Made by a program: the position numbers and the translations under genes
Source of the DNA: Peribacillus frigoritolerans
GTDB taxonomy: Bacteria > Bacillota > Bacilli > Bacillales > DSM-1321
Direction: 5' to 3'
Assembly: GCA_030562215.1 (NCBI GenBank)
Contig: JAUPFL010000002.1
Span: 992,001 to 1,056,000, forward strand
DNA: 64,000 nt
The notes under the pieces: model-generated
Databases searched by the model: none
Told to the model about the DNA's origin: nothing
Seen by the model: the letters and a program-made list of their open reading frames with translations, nothing else
Shown: positions 45,667 to 57,882 of the stretch, piece by piece
How the letters are laid out: each line of letters opens with the position of its first letter
Position numbering within the stretch: position 1 is the first letter of the stretch

Positions 45667-47301
45667 ATGAAAGAAGTAAAATGCGATTGTGGTCATGTAA
45701 ATCCGTTTGGCACAAAGATTTGTGGTAAATGCGGTATGGTGCTTGATAACGAAAAAGAGAACAAGCTTATTGATATGAGATATGAAGGAAGTGCCAGGCG
45801 TTCACAAACATATAAAAAACGATCATCGATAAAATATGGAACTTCTTTTCTTCCGTTAAGGTCGGGGTGACGCTCATTGTCATTGCCTTGATCGCTTCAG
45901 CAATCGGGACGATTTTACCCCAGGAAATGTACATCCCTTCAACTGCTACGCCTGCAGAGCATTATGAACTGGAATACGGCTGGTTCGGAATGGTGTATTA
46001 TGAACTCGGGTTTCATAACTTGTATAGTTCATGGTGGTATTTGATTATCATAGGCATGCTGGGCATATCACTATTGATTGCCAGTATCGACCGGTTCTTT
46101 CCATTATATCGATCGTTAAAAAAACAAGGGGTCACACGTCATGACGGCTTCATGAAACGTCAGCGGATTTATGGGGAGACAAAGCTTGAAGACCAAGATA
46201 TAAACCTTGAAGAAGTAAAGGATAGACTAAAAAGGCAGCGTTATCATATTCGAGAGGAAAACGGTCATATACTTGCCGAAAAGGGTCGTTTTTCACGTTG
46301 GGGACCCTATGTAAATCATATTGGACTTATCATTTTCTTAATTGGGGCATTATTACGTTCCGTCCCTGGGATGTATATCGACAAAGTACTTTGGCTGCGT
46401 GAAGAGAGAGAGAAAAGAAATCCCGGGTACAAATGGTGAATACTACCTTCAGAATAATGAATTTACCTTAGAGGTGTATGATAAAGAGAGTGAAGAAGAT
46501 AAGCAGTACAGTGCTGCAATTGATAAAACCGGAACGATCGCAAAAACATATCAATCCGATGTTACGCTCTATGAGCGCAAGGGAGATACCTTACCGGGGG
46601 AAAAAGTGGACCTTGATAAGCTTAAAGATTATAAAATCAAAGTCAATGAACCTCTGAAACATGATCATTATGCCCTCTACCAAGTAGACTATAAGCTGGA
46701 TGAGCTCAGTACGATGGCTTTTAATTTGATAAATAAAAAAACCGAAGAGAAATATGGAAGCTTAAAGGTTGATTTGAACAACCCTCAAAAGAAATACGAG
46801 TTGAAAGAAGGATATTCCGTTGATTTGATCAGTTACTTCCCCGATTTCGAGTTCGATGAAAAAGGCGAACCTAGAACGATATCGAAGATTCCGAATAATC
46901 CAGCATTTATCTTTAAAATGCATACTCCGGATAAGCCAGAGGGTGAAGTCAGTTTCGTAGCGATTAAGGAAACTGTGGAGCCTTTAGGGGAAAACACTTA
47001 TAAAATGGCTTTTAATGGTGTGGAAACCCAAGATGTCACGGCTTTGACCGTCAGGAAGGATTTAACGCTTTGGATCCTATTCACGGGTGGAATCATCTTC
47101 ATGATCGGCGTTGTCCAAGGGTCATATTGGAATCACCGGCGTATATGGATTAAGAGGAAAGATGATGGGATACTTTTGGCCGGCCATACAAACAAAAACT
47201 GGCACGGCATTAAAAGAGATATAAAACAAGCGATAGAATCAACATCACTTTCCGAACCAATGGATCAACTTGAAGAGGAGTCTAGTAAGGGGAAGTATTA
47301 A
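45667..47301 (+). CDS. resB: Cytochrome c biogenesis protein ResB, frameshifted
   Basis: About 544 aa. Part of the system II haem-attachment complex with ResC. An N-terminal zinc-ribbon-like CDCGHVNPFGTKICGKCG precedes membrane helices (VGVTLIVIALIASAIGTILP; WYLIIIGMLGISLLIASIDRFF; HIGLIIFLIGALLRSV), a large extracytoplasmic domain and a last helix (LTLWILFTGGIIFMIGVVQG). Frame breaks lie near 45820 and 46410 (one lost, one gained). Its stop is directly followed by resC ATG. Confidence 0.92.
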
Positions 47302-48479
47302 ATGGCTGAATTAAGCAGTAACCTTTTATATGCAGCTTTCATTTTATATCTGATCGCTACCTTTTTATTCGGGGGATCGATCAAGGATAAACACGGTGCG
47401 GAGGAAAAGAAACAAAACAAATGGGCAAAACTGGGCATTTTCATCACCATTCTCGGGTTTGCGGCACAAATTGGGTATTTCATCACCAGATGGATTGCTG
47501 CCGGCCATGCCCCGGTAAGTAACCTGTTTGAATTTACGACCTTTTTCGGAATGATGCTGGTCGGTGCTTTCATATTAATTTATTTTCTTTATAAAACACC
47601 TGCCCTTGGGCTTTTCGCTTTACCGATTGCATTATTGATAATCGCTTATGCAAGTATGTTCCCTACAGAAATTTCGCCACTCATCCCTGCTTTGCAGAGC
47701 GATTGGCTACATATTCATGTAACGACTGCAGCGGCAGGACAGTCGATCCTTGCCATAAGTTTCGTTACTGCCATCATTTATTTAATCAAATTCGTTGATC
47801 AGACAAAATCAAGCAAAAGAACGTTCTGGCTTGAAGTCATCATGTTCACATTAGTCTGCACCATCGGTTTCGTCATCATCACTTCTTCTTTTGCCGCCAT
47901 GGATTATAAGGCGAATTTTGATTGGGTCGATAAAAAAGGTGCGGAGGTCAAACAGGAATTCAACCTACCGGCGTTGGTAGGTCCCAATGAAGGGAAACTC
48001 ATCGAGGGGATCGATTTGAACCACTGGTGGAGATGCCTGCACTGATCAATGCCAAGAAACTGAATACTGTTCTTTGGTCATTCGGCATGGGACTCGTCCT
48101 GTATGGTTTAATAAGGTTGATTGCTCGCAAAAGAGTGGCAGCATTGATTAAACCGATCGTTAAAAATGTGAATTTGAATTTATTGGACGAGATTAGTTAT
48201 CGTTCGGTCCTTATCGGTTTTCCGATCTTTACACTCGGTGCCCTAATTTTTGCAATGATCTGGGCTCAAGTGGCCTGGACACGATTCTGGGGCTGGGATC
48301 CAAAAGAGGTTTGGGCACTGGTTACTTGGTTGTTTTATGCGGCTTTCTTGCATCTGCGGATGTCAAAGGGGTGGCAAGGGGAAAAATCGGCTTGGCTTGC
48401 CGTCATCGGTTTTGCCATCATAATGTTTAACCTGATATTCGTTAATCTTGTTATTGCTGGTTTGCATTCATATGCTTGA
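47302..48479 (+). CDS. resC: Cytochrome c biogenesis protein ResC, frameshifted
   Basis: About 392 aa restored. CcsA-type haem handler with about eight membrane helices. The haem-binding WWD motif is [18 protein letters not shown]; conserved His are in SDWLHIHV and in LHLRMSKGW. One base is missing near 48025 (DLNHW then [12 protein letters not shown]). Works with ResB to attach haem outside the membrane. Confidence 0.92.
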
Positions 48480-48774
48480 TTCTGTATTGTAATATTGGAT
48501 GAAGGGGGTCTTTTGATAGAAACGTCGAGGAGTTTGCTTATCGATTTTTCTAGAGAATGATCCCTTTTTTCCTTCATCCCTTTTAATGGGAATATTTTGG
48601 TGAAATAGCACTTATCAATTCTTAATGAGCGGTCAAAGTCCTTTTTTGTGACAAAATGGTGAAAGGTTCATGGAAGCCATGCGAAATTGGCCCTTTATCG
48701 TATTATGTAAGGAAAAAGTATTAGTCATGGAAGTATTCATTTTGTAGAATATATGATAGGAGGCTGATTACATA
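48480..48774. other. Gap between resC and resD
   Basis: 295 bases. Contains a split inverted repeat, ggatgaagg (48497-48505) with ccttcatcc (48571-48579), flanking further pairing, that may terminate the resABC message or attenuate readthrough. A resD promoter is expected near the end. No gene. Confidence 0.45.
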
Positions 48775-49491
48775 ATGTATAATGCTATTAAAATTCTCGT
48801 GGTGGATGATGAGGAAAGAATCCGCCGGCTGCTAAAGATGTATTTGGAAAGAGAAGAATATATAATCGATGAAGCTGAAAATGGAGATATGGCTTTAACA
48901 AAAGCCCTTGAAAATGATTATGATTTAATTTTATTGGATATTATGATGCCTGGTAAAGATGGAATCGAAGTTTGCCGTGAATTAAGGGAAAAGAAAACGA
49001 CTCCGATTATCATGCTGACGGCTAAAGGGGAAGAAGTGAATCGCGTTCAAGGCTTCGAAGTGGGGACAGATGATTATATCGTAAAGCCGTTCAGTCCCCG
49101 TGAAGTCGTGTTAAGGGTTAAAGCTTTATTGCGTCGATCTTCAAGCACAGGTTACATGCAAACGGAAACGACGGCAAAAGATGTGATCGTCTTCTCACAT
49201 CTAACAATAGATAATGATGCCCACCGTGTACTTGCTGATAACAAAGAGGTTTCATTAACACCAAAAGAATATGAATTGTTATATTTCTTGGCGAAATCCC
49301 CAGATAAGGTTTTCGACCGAGAACAATTGTTAAAGGAAGTATGGCACTATGAATTCTTTGGAGATCTTCGAACTGTAGACACGCATGTTAAACGCTTGCG
49401 TGAAAAATTAAACCGCATATCCGAAAACGCAGCAAAGATGATTGTGACCGTTTGGGGTGTAGGTTACAAGTTCGAAGTCATTAATGACTGA
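48775..49491 (+). CDS. resD: Two-component response regulator ResD
   Basis: 238 aa OmpR/PhoB type. Receiver domain with DDEE near residue 12, phospho-Asp in [13 protein letters not shown] (~residue 56), Thr/Lys switch in LTAKGEE and [13 protein letters not shown]-terminal winged helix ([40 protein letters not shown]). ResD activates anaerobic and respiratory genes. ATG 48775 after aggaggctg. Stop overlaps resE start by one base. Intact. Confidence 0.95.
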   Translation: MYNAIKILVVDDEERIRRLLKMYLEREEYIIDEAENGDMALTKALENDYDLILLDIMMPGKDGIEVCRELREKKTTPIIMLTAKGEEVNRVQGFEVGTDDYIVKPFSPREVVLRVKALLRRSSSTGYMQTETTAKDVIVFSHLTIDNDAHRVLADNKEVSLTPKEYELLYFLAKSPDKVFDREQLLKEVWHYEFFGDLRTVDTHVKRLREKLNRISENAAKMIVTVWGVGYKFEVIND

Positions 49492-51278
49492 TGCTATGGG
49501 GCAGTGTTGTAGGGAAGCTATGGGCAACGATCCTATTGCTCGTGTCGTTTGTATTAATTGTTTTAACCGTTCTGCTGGTCGAATTCTTTGAGAATTTCCA
49601 AATTGAAAATATTGAAAATGATTTAACCAAAACGGCTGAACAAATCATTAAGGTAACCAATGAACATCAGGGATCCAGCAATGAGGTTTTACAAATAGCT
49701 TCGGAATTAATAGGCAATGAAACGAAAATGGTCATTCTTAATGATGACAAAATGGTTTTCTCATCCATCGGAGGAGATAATGAGTATGAAATCACGCCGG
49801 AACTCATTAAAAATGATTCCGACTTGCTCAAGGTTTTTACGGAAAGAAAGACTGTAAAAAAGGAAATGGCGCTTTCCGATGATGCGGGAAACGAGGGTTT
49901 GTCCGCAATCGTGGTAGGCATTCCACTTGAATTGAATGGGGAACAGGATGAAGTGTTCCTATTTCAATCGTTGGAGTCCATGGAAGAAACCACAAAATCC
50001 ACTACGCAGTTCATTTTATTGGCAGCAGGCATCGCCATTATTTTGACAACGATTTTTGCTTTCTTTTTATCCACAAGAATCAATGCCCCATTGGTGAAGA
50101 TGAGGAAGCCGCCTAGCGATTGCCCGGGGAAATTTGATACAAAGGTTCCAATACTGACCCAAGATGAAATCGGTGAGCTGGCCATAGCATTTAATCAGAT
50201 GAGGAAGCAACTAAAATTCAATATGAATGCACTCAGCCAGGAAAAGGAACATCTCTCAAGCATACTTAGCAGTATGGCAGATGGCGTCATTACCTTCAAT
50301 AAAGATGGCACAATTCTTGAAACGAATCCGCCAGCGGAAAGGTTTCTGCAATCCTGGTACTTTGAAAAGGGCTATAACCGGGAAGATAATGTGAATGTCC
50401 CTTTGGTTTTGATGAATCTTTTTGATGAATCAGAGTCCTTCGATAAGGAACAAGTCGGTGAAATTACCTTGCAGGGCCGTAATTGGGGATTGATTGTCAG
50501 TCCGCTATATACAAATGGCGACAATATTCGGGGAGCGGTGGCCATCATAAGGGATATGAGTGATGAAAGACGTATGGACAAACTTAGGACTGATTTCATA
50601 GCGAATGTCTCCCATGAGTTAAGGACGCCGATTTCAATGTTGCAAGGATATAGTGAAGCGATTGTAGATGACATTGCGAGCAGTGAAGAGGAAAAGGTGG
50701 AGATGGCCCGCATCATCTATGATGAATCTTTGAGAATGGGACGTTTAGTCAATGATCTTCTCGATCTAGCTAAATTGGAATCGGGTAAAATGAATCTTAG
50801 TTATGAATGTGTACCTATTTCTCCTTATTTAAAGAGGATTACAAGTAAGTTCTCTGGGCTGGCTAAAGAAAAAGGGATTACAATATCAGCCAACCTGCAA
50901 GATGATCAAATTCAATGGCATTTCGATCCGGACCGTATTGAACAGGTTTTGACTAATTTAATTGATAATGCGATTCGTCATACTCCTCCAGGCGGTAACA
51001 TTGATGTCATTCAGAGGACAAGTGATCGAAGGGGTCTGATCATTGATGTGAGGGACTCTGGATCTGGAATTCCCGAAGAAGATTTGCCTTTTGTATTCGA
51101 GAGGTTTTATAAAGCGGATAAAGCAAGGACCCGCGGCCGCTCGGGTACAGGATTAGGTTTGGCAATCGTAAAAAATATCATCAATGCCCATGACGGCTAC
51201 ATTTCGGTAAACAGTTTACCTAATAAAGGGACGACGTTCAGTATTATTCTGCCTCGAATTATGGAAAATGCAGAATGA
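49491..51278 (+). CDS. resE: Sensor histidine kinase ResE
   Basis: 595 aa. Membrane helices near 10-30 and ~170-195 flank an extracytoplasmic sensor; then HAMP, PAS ([24 protein letters not shown]), phospho-acceptor [17 protein letters not shown], and ATPase boxes [26 protein letters not shown] and [15 protein letters not shown]. The first HAMP residues (about 50098-50135, [11 protein letters not shown]) read oddly; a nearby frame gives ARGKF-like text, suggesting compensating single-base errors. Overall frame open. Phosphorylates ResD. Confidence 0.94.
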   Translation: MLWGSVVGKLWATILLLVSFVLIVLTVLLVEFFENFQIENIENDLTKTAEQIIKVTNEHQGSSNEVLQIASELIGNETKMVILNDDKMVFSSIGGDNEYEITPELIKNDSDLLKVFTERKTVKKEMALSDDAGNEGLSAIVVGIPLELNGEQDEVFLFQSLESMEETTKSTTQFILLAAGIAIILTTIFAFFLSTRINAPLVKMRKPPSDCPGKFDTKVPILTQDEIGELAIAFNQMRKQLKFNMNALSQEKEHLSSILSSMADGVITFNKDGTILETNPPAERFLQSWYFEKGYNREDNVNVPLVLMNLFDESESFDKEQVGEITLQGRNWGLIVSPLYTNGDNIRGAVAIIRDMSDERRMDKLRTDFIANVSHELRTPISMLQGYSEAIVDDIASSEEEKVEMARIIYDESLRMGRLVNDLLDLAKLESGKMNLSYECVPISPYLKRITSKFSGLAKEKGITISANLQDDQIQWHFDPDRIEQVLTNLIDNAIRHTPPGGNIDVIQRTSDRRGLIIDVRDSGSGIPEEDLPFVFERFYKADKARTRGRSGTGLGLAIVKNIINAHDGYISVNSLPNKGTTFSIILPRIMENAE

Positions 51279-51440
51279 ATGACGGGTGGCTTGCCAAAAA
51301 ATCTTGTTTCATAAGGAACTGAGAAGACAAAGGCAATTGGAGCTCTTTCCAACTTGTCTTTGTTTTTTTAGGAAACAAAATAAGAGGTCCCTGAAATGTG
51401 GAAATTAACGGAATTTTATAATAAGATTAAAGCCGAAGTA

Positions 51441-51466
51441 TGTAACTTTTGTTTAGGATTGACGAC
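51441..51466 (+). promoter_or_regulatory. Sigma-X autoregulatory promoter
   Basis: TGTAAC at 51441-51446 and CGAC at 51463-51466, 16 bases apart, match the ECF sigma-X/sigma-W class of promoters (TGTAAC-N16/17-CGAC). It lies 26 bases before the sigX start, so sigX probably activates itself. Confidence 0.75.
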
Positions 51467-51491
51467 TATATTTATGAACGGATGTGGGGAA

Positions 51492-52055
51492 ATGAAGGAT
51501 TCCGTTTTCCACGATCTTTATGAAAAATATCATCAGGAAATATATCAATTCATTTTTTATATGACTAAAAATCGAGAAACCGCTGAAGACCTTGTTCAGG
51601 AGGTCTATATCCGGGTGATGAAGGCCTATGAACGCTTCGAAGGAAAAAGCAGTGAAAAAACGTGGATGTATTCGATTGCAAGAAATGTGACGATTGATCA
51701 CTTTCGCAAACAAAAAGGGTGGAAAGACAAAATCTTTCCCAATTTTGATTGGGATAGGCAATTGCTAAAAGATGAAGAGCCCATTCCCGAAGAAGTGGCA
51801 ATCAAGAACGATGAAATCCAAGATATCTATCAATGCTTAAACCGGTGTACCACGAATCAAAGATCCGTCATCATTTTACGATACATTCAGGGATTGTCCA
51901 TTACGGAAACTTCTGAAGTATTGAATTGGAGTGAAAGTAAGGTAAAAACGACCCAGCACCGTGCTTTGAAGGCGATTAAAAAGTTGATGGAAGATTTATC
52001 AGGAAAGGAGGGCCACCGCATTGAGAAGATCCCGTTGGAAAGAAAGCGAAATTGA
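51492..52055 (+). CDS. sigX: ECF sigma factor SigX
   Basis: 187 aa. Region 2 YHQEIYQFIFYMTKNRETAEDLVQEVYIRVMKAYERFEGKS and KTWMYSIARNVTIDHFRKQK; region 4 RSVIILRYIQGLSITETSEVLNWSESKVKTTQHRALKAI. Governs envelope charge and stress genes. Start ATG 51492 (gtgggga upstream); the longer frame from 51396 covers its promoter. The rsiX start lies inside its 3' end. Placed after resE as in B. subtilis. Confidence 0.93.
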   Translation: MKDSVFHDLYEKYHQEIYQFIFYMTKNRETAEDLVQEVYIRVMKAYERFEGKSSEKTWMYSIARNVTIDHFRKQKGWKDKIFPNFDWDRQLLKDEEPIPEEVAIKNDEIQDIYQCLNRCTTNQRSVIILRYIQGLSITETSEVLNWSESKVKTTQHRALKAIKKLMEDLSGKEGHRIEKIPLERKRN

Positions 52056-53243
52056 AGACATGCTACGCGAGCTTCCGAAATTAAAAGATGACCGAACCAA
52101 GGCAGAGGTATTTGCGAGAATACATGATAAAAAGAAAAAGAAACACTGGATACCTCTATTTGCGGGTGTCGCCTCCTTATTCTTGATGGTTGTTTTGGCA
52201 TCATCGTTAATTATTGAAAAAAAAGGAACGACAAATCGAGAAGGCAGTGGCAGCAGTGGGAAATTATCTCTATCTGAAAGTAACGAAATGGCAGATCTTG
52301 AACGTCAGGATGCAAGTAACAAAGAAAATCTTTCAGAAGATAAACAGGAAAATCAAGAGTTTTCGAGTAACCAAGCGAAAATCGAATCCAAAGACAAGTT
52401 TTCAGAAATGGAACCCCGAAAAGGGGAAAAGGATAAAACATTTGAACAAGCGATCTATCAAGAGGACCTTAAAAATGCATCGATCATTACGATGGGCGTC
52501 CCAGATGATCAAATGAATTTCATCGTTCCCATTTCAATTAAACTCAAACATTATAATGAAAGTGATACACTGAATCAGTTAGTTAATCAAATGTCCGATA
52601 TCGATGAAGCGCAATATGGGCTATCTGACTATTTTCCACTTGATATAAAGATTAGCCAAGGAAACGATACAACCACTGCTCATATTGACTTTCCGGAAAA
52701 AAGCCAACTATTGGATGAAGATACACTGTTTCTTCATTCGATGGAAGAAACGCTTTCCTATAATAATATAGAGAAAATGACATTTTCCACAGAGGGTAAG
52801 CAAGGTGCCAGGTTTGCGCATGCGGGATATTTAAAGGAGGTGGATATACCTCATCAAAAAATCGCACATACCTTCTTTACCAAAGGGATGAGTCCACTCC
52901 AAGGTTCCTTGTTCCAAGTAATATGGGTTATCGGGACTTTGAGGAGGCGCTGCAAGCTGGAAAAGGGGAGGCGGACATCGAGGGAATTTCACCTGCAATC
53001 CCGCATGACCTGAAATGGGAAAGGATAAGCTCTAATGGAGACCTTGTGATCATTCACCTATCAGATCAAGCTGCTATTGAAAATAGTGAGGAAACCCTTC
53101 AAGCTTTAGAAGCCATACTCTTCATAGCTAAGGACTTTGGTTTTGAAAAAGTGAAGTTTGAAAATGCTCCTATTGAAGAGGTTGGCCAGCTGAATTTAAC
53201 TGAAGACATATTGGTGCCCGAAGCACCGAACCAAGTAAATTAA
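52021..53243 (+). CDS. rsiX: Anti-sigma-X factor RsiX, frameshifted
   Basis: About 407 aa restored. Cytosolic N-terminal part (RRSRWKESEIEDMLRELPKLKDDRTKAEVFARI), one membrane helix (WIPLFAGVASLFLMVVLASSLII, ~residues 41-63), then a Ser/Glu-rich linker and an extracytoplasmic domain. One base is missing near 52918; the other frame continues GYRDFEEALQAGKGEADIEG to the stop at 53243. TTG 52021 has aaaggaggg upstream, within sigX, so the pair is coupled. Confidence 0.9.
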
Positions 53244-53336
53244 AACAGGAGCTAAATACTAAATGAGGGGGGGTGCCATATGATGGTGTGTTATGAACAT
53301 CCTGCCTACGGTTGGTAAATTCCCTCTTGCACTAAC

Positions 53337-53370
53337 AGAAAAAGTGCCCGCGCTGACGGGCACTTTTTTC
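53337..53370. terminator. Bidirectional terminator between rsiX and serA
   Basis: Stem aaaaagtgcccg / cgggcacttttttc between the converging genes. Confidence 0.88.
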
Positions 53371-53373
53371 TTC

Positions 53374-54947
53374 TTATAATGAAATACGGGCCATGAATGT
53401 AATTTCTTCTGTTTCCATTAAAAACTGTTTCATGTTGTCTTCTAATGGTAAATCGAAGCTCAAAACCATGATGGCTTCCCCGCCAGCTTTTTTCGGCCAA
53501 CCTGCATGGTGGCGATATTCACACCGTGATCACCCAGGACCTTACCTACGTTACCGATTACACCAGGTTTATCGGTATGCTGGATATAAAGTAAATTCGA
53601 TTCCGGATGAAAGTCGATTTTGAAACCATTAAAACTTACAATACGAGAACCGTAATTTTCGATATACGTCCCACTTATTGTTAATTCACGGTTGTCACCT
53701 TTTACTTTAAGGCTGATCAAATTCGAGTAACCTAAAGAGTCCGTAGAGATTTTTTCACCAACGGTTATGCCACGCTCTTTTGCAATCAATAAGGCATTCA
53801 CTTCATTGACTGATGCATCAACTCTTGATCTTAAAAAGCCAGAGATTAGACTTTTTGTAAGAATCGCTGTATCGAAATCCAAAGATTCTCCTGCATATGT
53901 AACGGAGATTTCCTGAATTCCTTCATTCAAGCACTGAGAAGCAATGGATCCCATTTGCTGAACAAGTTGATGGAATGGCTGTACCTTTTCAAATACTTCT
54001 TTAGATATGGCTGGAAGGTTGATTGAACTTGAGACTGGATTTCCTTCGAAATAGGTCAATACTTCTTGGGCAACCTGTACGGCGACATTTAATTGGGCTT
54101 CTTTCGTGGAAGCACCTAGATGCGGTGTAGCAATGACGCTATCCAGTTCAAGCAGTTTATGGCCAAGTGGAGGTTCTTCGACGAAAACGTCCAGTGCCGC
54201 CCCTGCAACATGCCCTTCAACTAACATTTCATATAAATCATCTTCGTCTAGAATTCCACCACGGGCGCAGTTCAGTACATAAACCCCTTTTTTACAGGTA
54301 AGCAGTTTTTCTTTATTAATTAATCCTCTAGTTTCATTCGTTAGTGGTGTATGAACAGTAATGATGTCTGCTTTAGGAAGCAATTCATCTAACGGCAGGG
54401 CCGTTACGGACATTTTCTTTGCACGATCGACAGTCAGGAACGGGTCATAGACAATGACATCCATGCCAAACACTTTAGCACGTTTGGCAATTTCCCCTCC
54501 GATACGTCCAAAGCCAACTATGCCTAATGTCTTACCACGAAGTTCAGTTCCCGTATATGAAGAACGTTTCCACTCCCCATTTTTCAGTGAAGCATAAGCT
54601 TGTGGAATGTGGCGCATTAATGAAGCCATCATCGCGAATGTATGTTCAGCTGTTGAAATGGTGTTGCCGTCAGGTGCATTAACCACGACAATCCCGCGTT
54701 TTGTCGCCGCGGGGATGTCTATGTTATCAACTCCGACACCAGCGCGTGCTATAATTTTTAACTGCGGCATACGGTTCATTAAATCTTCCGAAACCTTTGT
54801 TGCACTTCTCACGAGAATTGCATCGATCTGATCAAGTTCGTTTGCAGCTTCCTCTACGGTCTTCTGAATGAGATGAATATTGGGTGCCACTGAAAGCGGT
54901 CCGAGTCCTTCTGGTTTAATGGCGTCTGCTACTAAAATCCGATACAC
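53374..54947 (-). CDS. serA: D-3-phosphoglycerate dehydrogenase, frameshifted at end
   Basis: About 524 aa restored. First step of serine synthesis. NAD-binding GIVGFGRIGGEIAKRAK, catalytic Arg in LNCARGGILDE, Glu in VFVEEPP and His in ATPHLGASTKEA; then an intervening domain and a C-terminal ACT domain (HTDKPGVIGNVGKVLGDHGVNIATMQVGR). One A is missing near 53490-53500, replacing the true tail GGEAIMVLSFDLPLED to ARISL (stop at 53374). The GTG start at 54947 has ggaaggtg upstream. Confidence 0.95.
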
Positions 54948-55265
54948 GTCTAAACACCTTCCTAGGAAAAATTATCTTAAATTTCAGTTAATTTTACAAT
55001 TGAAATGCTGATTATGTCAATTTGGCTTATCTGAATGAAAGCGCTTAAACAAAAGATTTTCATCTGATCATTTGTTTAATGTCGCGATATAAATAGCTTC
55101 ATCTTCTTTTGCGAAAAATTTTCGAATTGACATAGTGTAAATCCGGCATTTTTTTTCAGCCGTTCACTGCGTTCGATATTCTTCCTAAATGCATCAAATG
55201 AGAAAAAATGCTATCAAAAAAAGGTATTTCAGATATAATGGAAAGTATAAAAATTTTATAGGTCT
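54948..55265. other. Divergent intergenic region serA / ribU leader
   Basis: About 318 bases. The left part should hold the serA promoter. On the right, TATAAT at 55234-55239 fits a -10 for the riboswitch transcript, with only a poor -35 near 55211. No gene seen. Confidence 0.45.
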
Positions 55266-55394
55266 ATCTTCGGGGCGGGGCGCAATTCCCCACCGGCGGT
55301 GATGAAGGAATTTCTTCTTCTAAGCCCGCGAGCCTTACAAGGCAGGATTTGGTGTGATTCCAAAGCCGACAGTATAGTCTGGATGGGAGAAGAT
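55266..55394 (+). promoter_or_regulatory. FMN riboswitch (RFN element)
   Basis: Contains the conserved RFN blocks in order: tcttcggggc, caattccccaccggcggt, aagcccgcgagcc, ggatttggtgtgattccaaagccgac, agtatagtctggatgggagaaga. FMN binding favours the terminator at 55462 and turns off ribU. Confidence 0.97.
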
Positions 55395-55461
55395 GGAGGT
55401 TCCTGAGTGCGTTTCAACAGTTATTTGCTGAACGTTTGTTTGATGTAACCTTTAATTTATC

Positions 55462-55492
55462 CCTTTAATTCTATTGGAATTAAAGGTTTTTT
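55462..55492 (+). terminator. Riboswitch expression-platform terminator
   Basis: Stem cctttaattc / gaattaaagg followed by tttttt, between the FMN aptamer and ribU. Confidence 0.85.
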
Positions 55493-55562
55493 ATTGAGCA
55501 TCAACATATTTTGGAACCCTAACCTCTTTTTCAGGTAGATCGGAAAAGAAGGAGAGAGAACT

Positions 55563-56143
55563 ATGAAAAAGAACAAAGTGAAAAAAACGGTCACTCTTGC
55601 CATGATGGGAAGCATTTCTTATTTATTGATGCTTTTAAATTTCCCGTTTCCAGGATTCCCGTCTTTTCTCAATGTTGATTTTAGCGACATCCCAGCACTG
55701 ATGGCGGCATTGATTTTTGGTCCGATGGCTGGAATTCTAGTCGAGTTCATTAAAAACCTATTGGATTTAGTCATGACAGGGACCTTGACTGCTGTGCCTG
55801 TGGGGCATATCGCTAACTTTATAGCCGGAATACTGTTTGTGTTGCCAACTTATTATGTATTTCAGAAAATCAATTCAAAAAAGGGATGACGTTCGCCTTA
55901 CTTGCGGGAACAGTCTCCATGGCAGTATTCATGAGCGTTTTAAACTATTTTGTTTTTTTACCGGCTTATACCTTCTTTATGGGATGGGATGCCATGTCAG
56001 CGCCCGAGTCAAGAAAGTTCGTTACGACGGCAATCTTGCCTTTCAACGTGATTAAAGGCGTGCTCATCACATCTGTATTCATGTTGCTGTTCATTAAATT
56101 ACAGACATGGATCAATAAGCAAACCTTATATAAAAATGCTTAA
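55563..56143 (+). CDS. ribU: Riboflavin transporter RibU (ECF S-component), frameshifted
   Basis: About 193 aa restored. Six-helix S-component: VTLAMMGSISYLLMLLNFPFPGFPSFLNVDFSDIPALM, FGPMAGILVEFIKNLLD, GHIANFIAGILFVLPTYYV, then, after one missing A in the six-A run near 55884, MTFALLAGTVSMAVFMSVLNYFVFLPAY. Binds riboflavin/FMN for the shared ECF module. ATG 55563 has aaggagag upstream. Controlled by the FMN riboswitch. Confidence 0.94.
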
Positions 56144-56162
56144 TGGCATTGACGATAGAAAT

Positions 56163-56198
56163 AAAAAAACAACCGGATATCCATATCCGGTTGTTTTT
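56163..56198 (+). terminator. Terminator after ribU
   Basis: Stem aaacaaccggatat / atatccggttgttttt. Confidence 0.9.
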
Positions 56199-56248
56199 AT
56201 GTCTGTTTTTTGGTATGAGAAGTTGTAATGCGACATTGACCAAAAGAA

Positions 56249-56274
56249 AAGCCATTCTCGATTGAAAATGGCTT
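56249..56274 (-). terminator. Terminator of fer
   Basis: On the minus strand, aagccattttc / gagaatggctttt stem with T-tail just past the fer stop. Confidence 0.65.
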
Positions 56275-56280
56275 GTACCT

Positions 56281-56571
<291 letters not shown>

Positions 56572-56819
56572 TTATTTCAGATTATTATCTCTTTCTTATT
56601 GTAAGACCGAATGCCAAACTTTTCAATAGAAATTGTATTGATAATAACTATCATGTAGCTGAATGTCAACGAAAAACATCGAAACAATTAACTTGGTTCC
56701 TTCCATGTTTCGTCATTTAGTCACATAATTTCCGTTGTATTCATCAATAATAACGGCGGTTTTTGCAGTTTTTTGTTACAATGGGTTTATTGGATAAATG
56801 AAACAAGGATGTGAGTCCC

Positions 56820-57882
56820 ATGAATAATTATCTACAGGCCATCATTCTATATGCGATAAAAAAATTTCAAGGTGAGCGCTCCATTTATGCTATATACCAT
56901 ATGCTGCAAGGTAAGAAATCGTCACAAACAATCCAAGATGCCCACTTATTCGGGTTAACGGATATTTTTGGGACAATACCTCGATTTACCCGTCAGCAAT
57001 TAAATCAAAACATTGAACATTTACTTAAGCATGACTTGATTAATTTAACGGATAAACCAGATGCATATGAAATTAGTATGCAAGGAGAGGGAATGTTGGA
57101 CGATTACTTTAAAAGTCATCCTTTTCCGGCGTATTTAAATGGTTGGAAGTATCACAATATCACCCCTGTTTTCTGGGGAGGTTAAACTTACTCATTCAAA
57201 CCATATCCCATATTGTCCACAATGAAAGACGTTTTTATCCGATACAACGAAATCCCAAAATCCAATTCTTCGTAAAGGAATTTTTACATGCCAATCGTCA
57301 GGATCGAGCGTTGATTGCCCAACATCTATATGATGAACTGATATCCCTTTAGAAAATCAAAGTGATATGAAACGAGACATTTTCATTTTGAAAATAACAG
57401 GGATAAACAGGATTGGACTTACGTTTGAACAGATTGCAAAAAGGAAAGATGTAGAAGAAGAGTATGTTCGCTATACATTCCTTGACTCATTGCATCAAAT
57501 GCTTGCAGAAATGGAAACGGGAAAGGATTACCATCTCTTGTCCTCATTAACCAATGATTGGAAAAGAAGTGGTAATCCTCATTTGACACAATCTACAAAG
57601 ACTACTTTACGATACATCCAGGAAGGGAAAAATCTCGGTGAAATAGCTGAAATCCGCAGATTGAAAGTCAACACCATCGAAGATCACCTCGTAGAAATTG
57701 TTTTATCGGAAAAAGATTTTCCGATTTCCGAATATGTGACAATCGAGGATGAGAGGGAAATTGCTGAAGCTATTAAGGAACTTGGTACGAAAAAGCTTAA
57801 AGCTATCAAGCAGATGGTCGATAATAAACAAATAAGCTTTTTCCAAATAAGACTTGTACTTGCGAAAATAGGTGAGAGATGA
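56820..57882 (+). CDS. YpbB-like helix-turn-helix protein, two frameshifts
   Basis: About 355 aa restored. N-terminal part MNNYLQAIILYAIKKFQGERSIYAIYHMLQGKKSSQTIQDAHLF; middle FTRQQLNQNIEHLLKHDLI; C-terminal HTH_40-type domain (TQSTKTTLRYIQEGKNLGEIAEIRRLKVNTIEDHLVEIVL). One base is missing near 57178 and another near 57350. It precedes recQ with overlap, as ypbB does in B. subtilis, and such HTH domains are also found fused to RecQ helicases, so a joint role is likely. Confidence 0.85.
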
